A stretch of DNA of 6,059 nucleotides, from assembly GCA_029939085.1 (NCBI GenBank), contig JAOZTQ010000028.1:1-6059 (forward strand), read 5' to 3'. A program made the translations under genes and the position numbers. The notes beneath the pieces are model-generated. The model searched no databases and had not been told where the DNA came from. It saw only the letters and a list, made by a program, of their open reading frames with translations. Origin of the DNA: Candidatus Nanopelagicales bacterium (GTDB lineage: Bacteria > Actinomycetota > Actinomycetes > S36-B12 > GCA-2699445). Below are positions 4,869 through 6,059 of the stretch, one piece after another; within the stretch, counting starts at the first letter, position 1, and every line of letters starts with the position of its first letter.

Positions 4869-5618
4869 CTAGTTGAAAATCTCATCCAGGAAGCTAGCGA
4901 TATACCGGTGCGATCGTTTTGCTGTTTCAGCGTCGTACAACAAAGCGAGGGGGGACTCCCCACTCTGAATCTCCAGATTGTCTGCCGGCTTCAAACTGTA
5001 GGCGTGTTTCTTTTGGCCAAACAAGATCCACTGATAGTCGGTTTTCGCTTCATCGAATTCGTGAATCACGCTGAGCACCGCTTCCAGGGGGTTGAAGGGA
5101 TCATCGGTTCCTTGCATTATCAAGACTTTTGCATTTCCGATATCAGGCTCGATCATGGGCAGCGGTCGAAGCTGCCAGGGGAGTGCAACGCCCCACTCAA
5201 GTATCGCGCCATCGAGATCAGGTATCCGACGAGCCATATCTAGAACGACCATGCCACCGCTGGAGTAGCCAATCGCAGCGGTCTTCGAGCTGTCAACTTC
5301 CTTTCGGCGGCGTGCCTGTTTCAGCGCGAGTTTCGCTCGTTCAACACCTTTTGTCCGGTCATCGAAGAAGGGCATGATGAGACTCGCGGCCTCCTGAGAG
5401 GTTTTCGGCATTGCTCGATTCCCGTAGAAGTCGACGCAGCAAGCGATGTAGCCAAGTTCGCAGATCTGCTGGGCGCTTTGTTCGACATACGCTGTTGCAC
5501 CGTGGTAGTCGGGAATGACTAAAACAATCGGATAAGAATCGGCGGCTCCTTCGGGCAAGTAGTAACTGTCCTCGTAGTGGATTCCATTGTGTTCGTACTT
5601 TTCGTATTCGTGCTGCAC
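4869..5618 (-). CDS. Dienelactone hydrolase family protein, serine-nucleophile variant
   Basis: This is a 249-residue single-domain alpha/beta hydrolase of the dienelactone hydrolase (DLH) family. The order of motifs fits: strand VLVIPDYHG at 32-40 (the PxxxG oxyanion region), GYIACCVDFYG at 56-66 (the family's ALAPDLYG-like segment), nucleophile elbow GYSSGG at 117-122, acid motif QGTDDPFNP with Asp173 (or 172), and FGQKKHAYS with His205. Classical DLH uses Cys in GYCxGG. Here that place is Ser119, as in the many family members that act as esterases or thioesterases rather than on dienelactone. There is no signal peptide, so it should be cytoplasmic. The start is GTG at 5618, with GGGAG six bases upstream. 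No aromatic-degradation genes lie nearby, so the substrate is unknown. It is transcribed divergently from the reductase-like gene. Confidence 0.88.
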   Translation of the reverse strand: MQHEYEKYEHNGIHYEDSYYLPEGAADSYPIVLVIPDYHGATAYVEQSAQQICELGYIACCVDFYGNRAMPKTSQEAASLIMPFFDDRTKGVERAKLALKQARRRKEVDSSKTAAIGYSSGGMVVLDMARRIPDLDGAILEWGVALPWQLRPLPMIEPDIGNAKVLIMQGTDDPFNPLEAVLSVIHEFDEAKTDYQWILFGQKKHAYSLKPADNLEIQSGESPLALLYDAETAKRSHRYIASFLDEIFN

Positions 5619-5624
5619 GAAAGT

Positions 5625-5629
5625 CTCCC
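5625..5629 (-). promoter_or_regulatory. Ribosome binding site of the hydrolase gene
   Basis: GGGAG on the - strand lies six bases before the GTG start at 5618, which supports this non-ATG start. Confidence 0.65.
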
Positions 5630-5646
5630 GCTGTCCGTCTGCATAT

Positions 5647-5717
5647 GTTGTTGAATCTAGTCCGCAGATCTAGACGTTGCTTACTTAGTTGCGGGGATCA
5701 CTCGAGGTTGTTCAATC
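5647..5717. repeat. Direct repeat GTTGTTGAATC/GTTGTTCAATC in a divergent promoter region
   Basis: Two 11-base copies at 5647-5657 and 5707-5717 differ at one base and are 60 bases apart. They flank the centre of the spacer between the divergent hydrolase and reductase-like genes. A shorter pair, GTTGC at 5676-5680 and 5688-5692, lies between them. They could be binding sites for a shared regulator. I cannot assign clear -35/-10 boxes here. Confidence 0.4.
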
Positions 5718-5721
5718 GGGT

Positions 5722-5726
5722 GAGGG
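5722..5726 (+). promoter_or_regulatory. Ribosome binding site of the reductase-like gene (start ambiguous)
   Basis: GAGGG is 7 bases before an in-frame TTG at 5734 but 13 bases before the ATG at 5740. The spacing favours TTG (adding Met-Ala); codon preference favours ATG. Confidence 0.4.
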
Positions 5727-5739
5727 ATAGCATTTGGCC

Positions 5740-6059
5740 ATGGGTTCGGACAATCGGGTGCTGCTGCTGGGTGCGACGGGATTTACCGGAAGGCTCGTCG
5801 CGGAACAGTTGGTGAAGTCGGGAGTTTCCCCAGTCCTGGTTGGGCGCGATCCAGACAAGTTGAGTTCGTTGACATCGGATCTGCAGGACTTAGCAGTCGT
5901 CCAAGACGAAATCGAATGGGCTGTCGCTGATGTGACTGATCCCGAATCGCTGCGCGCGCTGTTTCATTCATCCGAGGACGTTCTCATTAGTACGGTCGGT
6001 CCGTTTGCTCGACTGGGGCATGGGGCAGTCACAGCGGCTATCGAGGCGGGCGCCGCCTA
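5740..6059 (+). CDS. Saccharopine dehydrogenase-like NAD(P)-binding protein, 3'-partial
   Basis: The first 106 codons are visible, and the frame runs off the window end. The protein begins MGSDNRVLLLGATGFTG, a Rossmann-fold dinucleotide site (GATGFTG at 11-17). VLVGRDPDKLSSL at about 32-44 is typical of the second strand, where NADP-preferring enzymes carry an Arg. VADVTDPESL follows, then STVGPFARLGHGAV...AIEAGA, the GPF-x-x-x-G signature of the saccharopine dehydrogenase/trans-acting enoyl reductase family. Actinobacterial members include proteins annotated as trans-acting enoyl reductase in lipid synthesis, but many remain uncharacterised, so neither lysine metabolism nor lipid reduction can be chosen from this fragment. 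TTG at 5734 is an alternative start with a better-spaced ribosome site. It diverges from the hydrolase gene with a spacer of about 120 bases. Confidence 0.85.
   Translation, partial: MGSDNRVLLLGATGFTGRLVAEQLVKSGVSPVLVGRDPDKLSSLTSDLQDLAVVQDEIEWAVADVTDPESLRALFHSSEDVLISTVGPFARLGHGAVTAAIEAGAA

Noticed and set aside
4821..5243. 140-codon frame on + opposite the hydrolase
   Set aside because: It is the antisense shadow of the dienelactone-hydrolase gene, whose catalytic motifs are intact on the - strand.

Overview
The window looks like ordinary chromosomal DNA from a moderate-GC actinobacterium. This is inferred from a Tat-exported PotD-type lipoprotein, an FmdB zinc-ribbon gene next to a SAF-domain gene, a lysine-saturated FN3 protein, and a GAxGFxG-type saccharopine-dehydrogenase/enoyl-reductase-like gene. 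None of these is decisive, and there is no rRNA or other phylogenetic marker. I see no mobile element, CRISPR array, tRNA or rRNA.

Layout. (1) Bases 1-1002, + strand: the 3' part of a gene for a probably secreted protein ending in a proline linker and a strongly cationic FN3 domain. (2) 1003-1348: a non-coding convergent gap with a 14-bp perfect palindrome and several hairpins. (3) 1349-3421, - strand: two crcB/fluc fluoride-channel genes whose stop and start codons overlap, then a Tat lipoprotein that binds polyamines (potD-like) with its own candidate promoter. (4) 3542-3904, + strand: an FmdB-type zinc-ribbon protein with a Ser/Lys/Asp tail, divergent from crcB. (5) 3905-4172: a hairpin-rich spacer with a probable intrinsic terminator. 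(6) 4173-4808, + strand: a membrane-anchored SAF (CpaB/RcpC-like) protein. (7) 4869-5618, - strand: a dienelactone-hydrolase-family enzyme with a serine nucleophile, convergent with the SAF gene across a hairpin. (8) From about 5740 to the window end, + strand: the start of a saccharopine-dehydrogenase-like NAD(P)-binding protein, divergent from the hydrolase across a spacer carrying an 11-bp near-identical direct repeat.

The genes do not form one pathway. The only tight functional unit is the crcB pair, expected to make a dual-topology or heterodimeric fluoride channel. The potD-like gene has no permease or ATPase gene beside it, so it either serves a transporter encoded elsewhere or was separated from its operon. 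I found no convincing new multi-gene system. The points most worth a second look are the lysine-saturated FN3 tail, the structured spacer at 3905-4093, the palindrome and hairpin cluster at 1003-1348, and the direct repeat in the hydrolase/reductase divergent promoter region.
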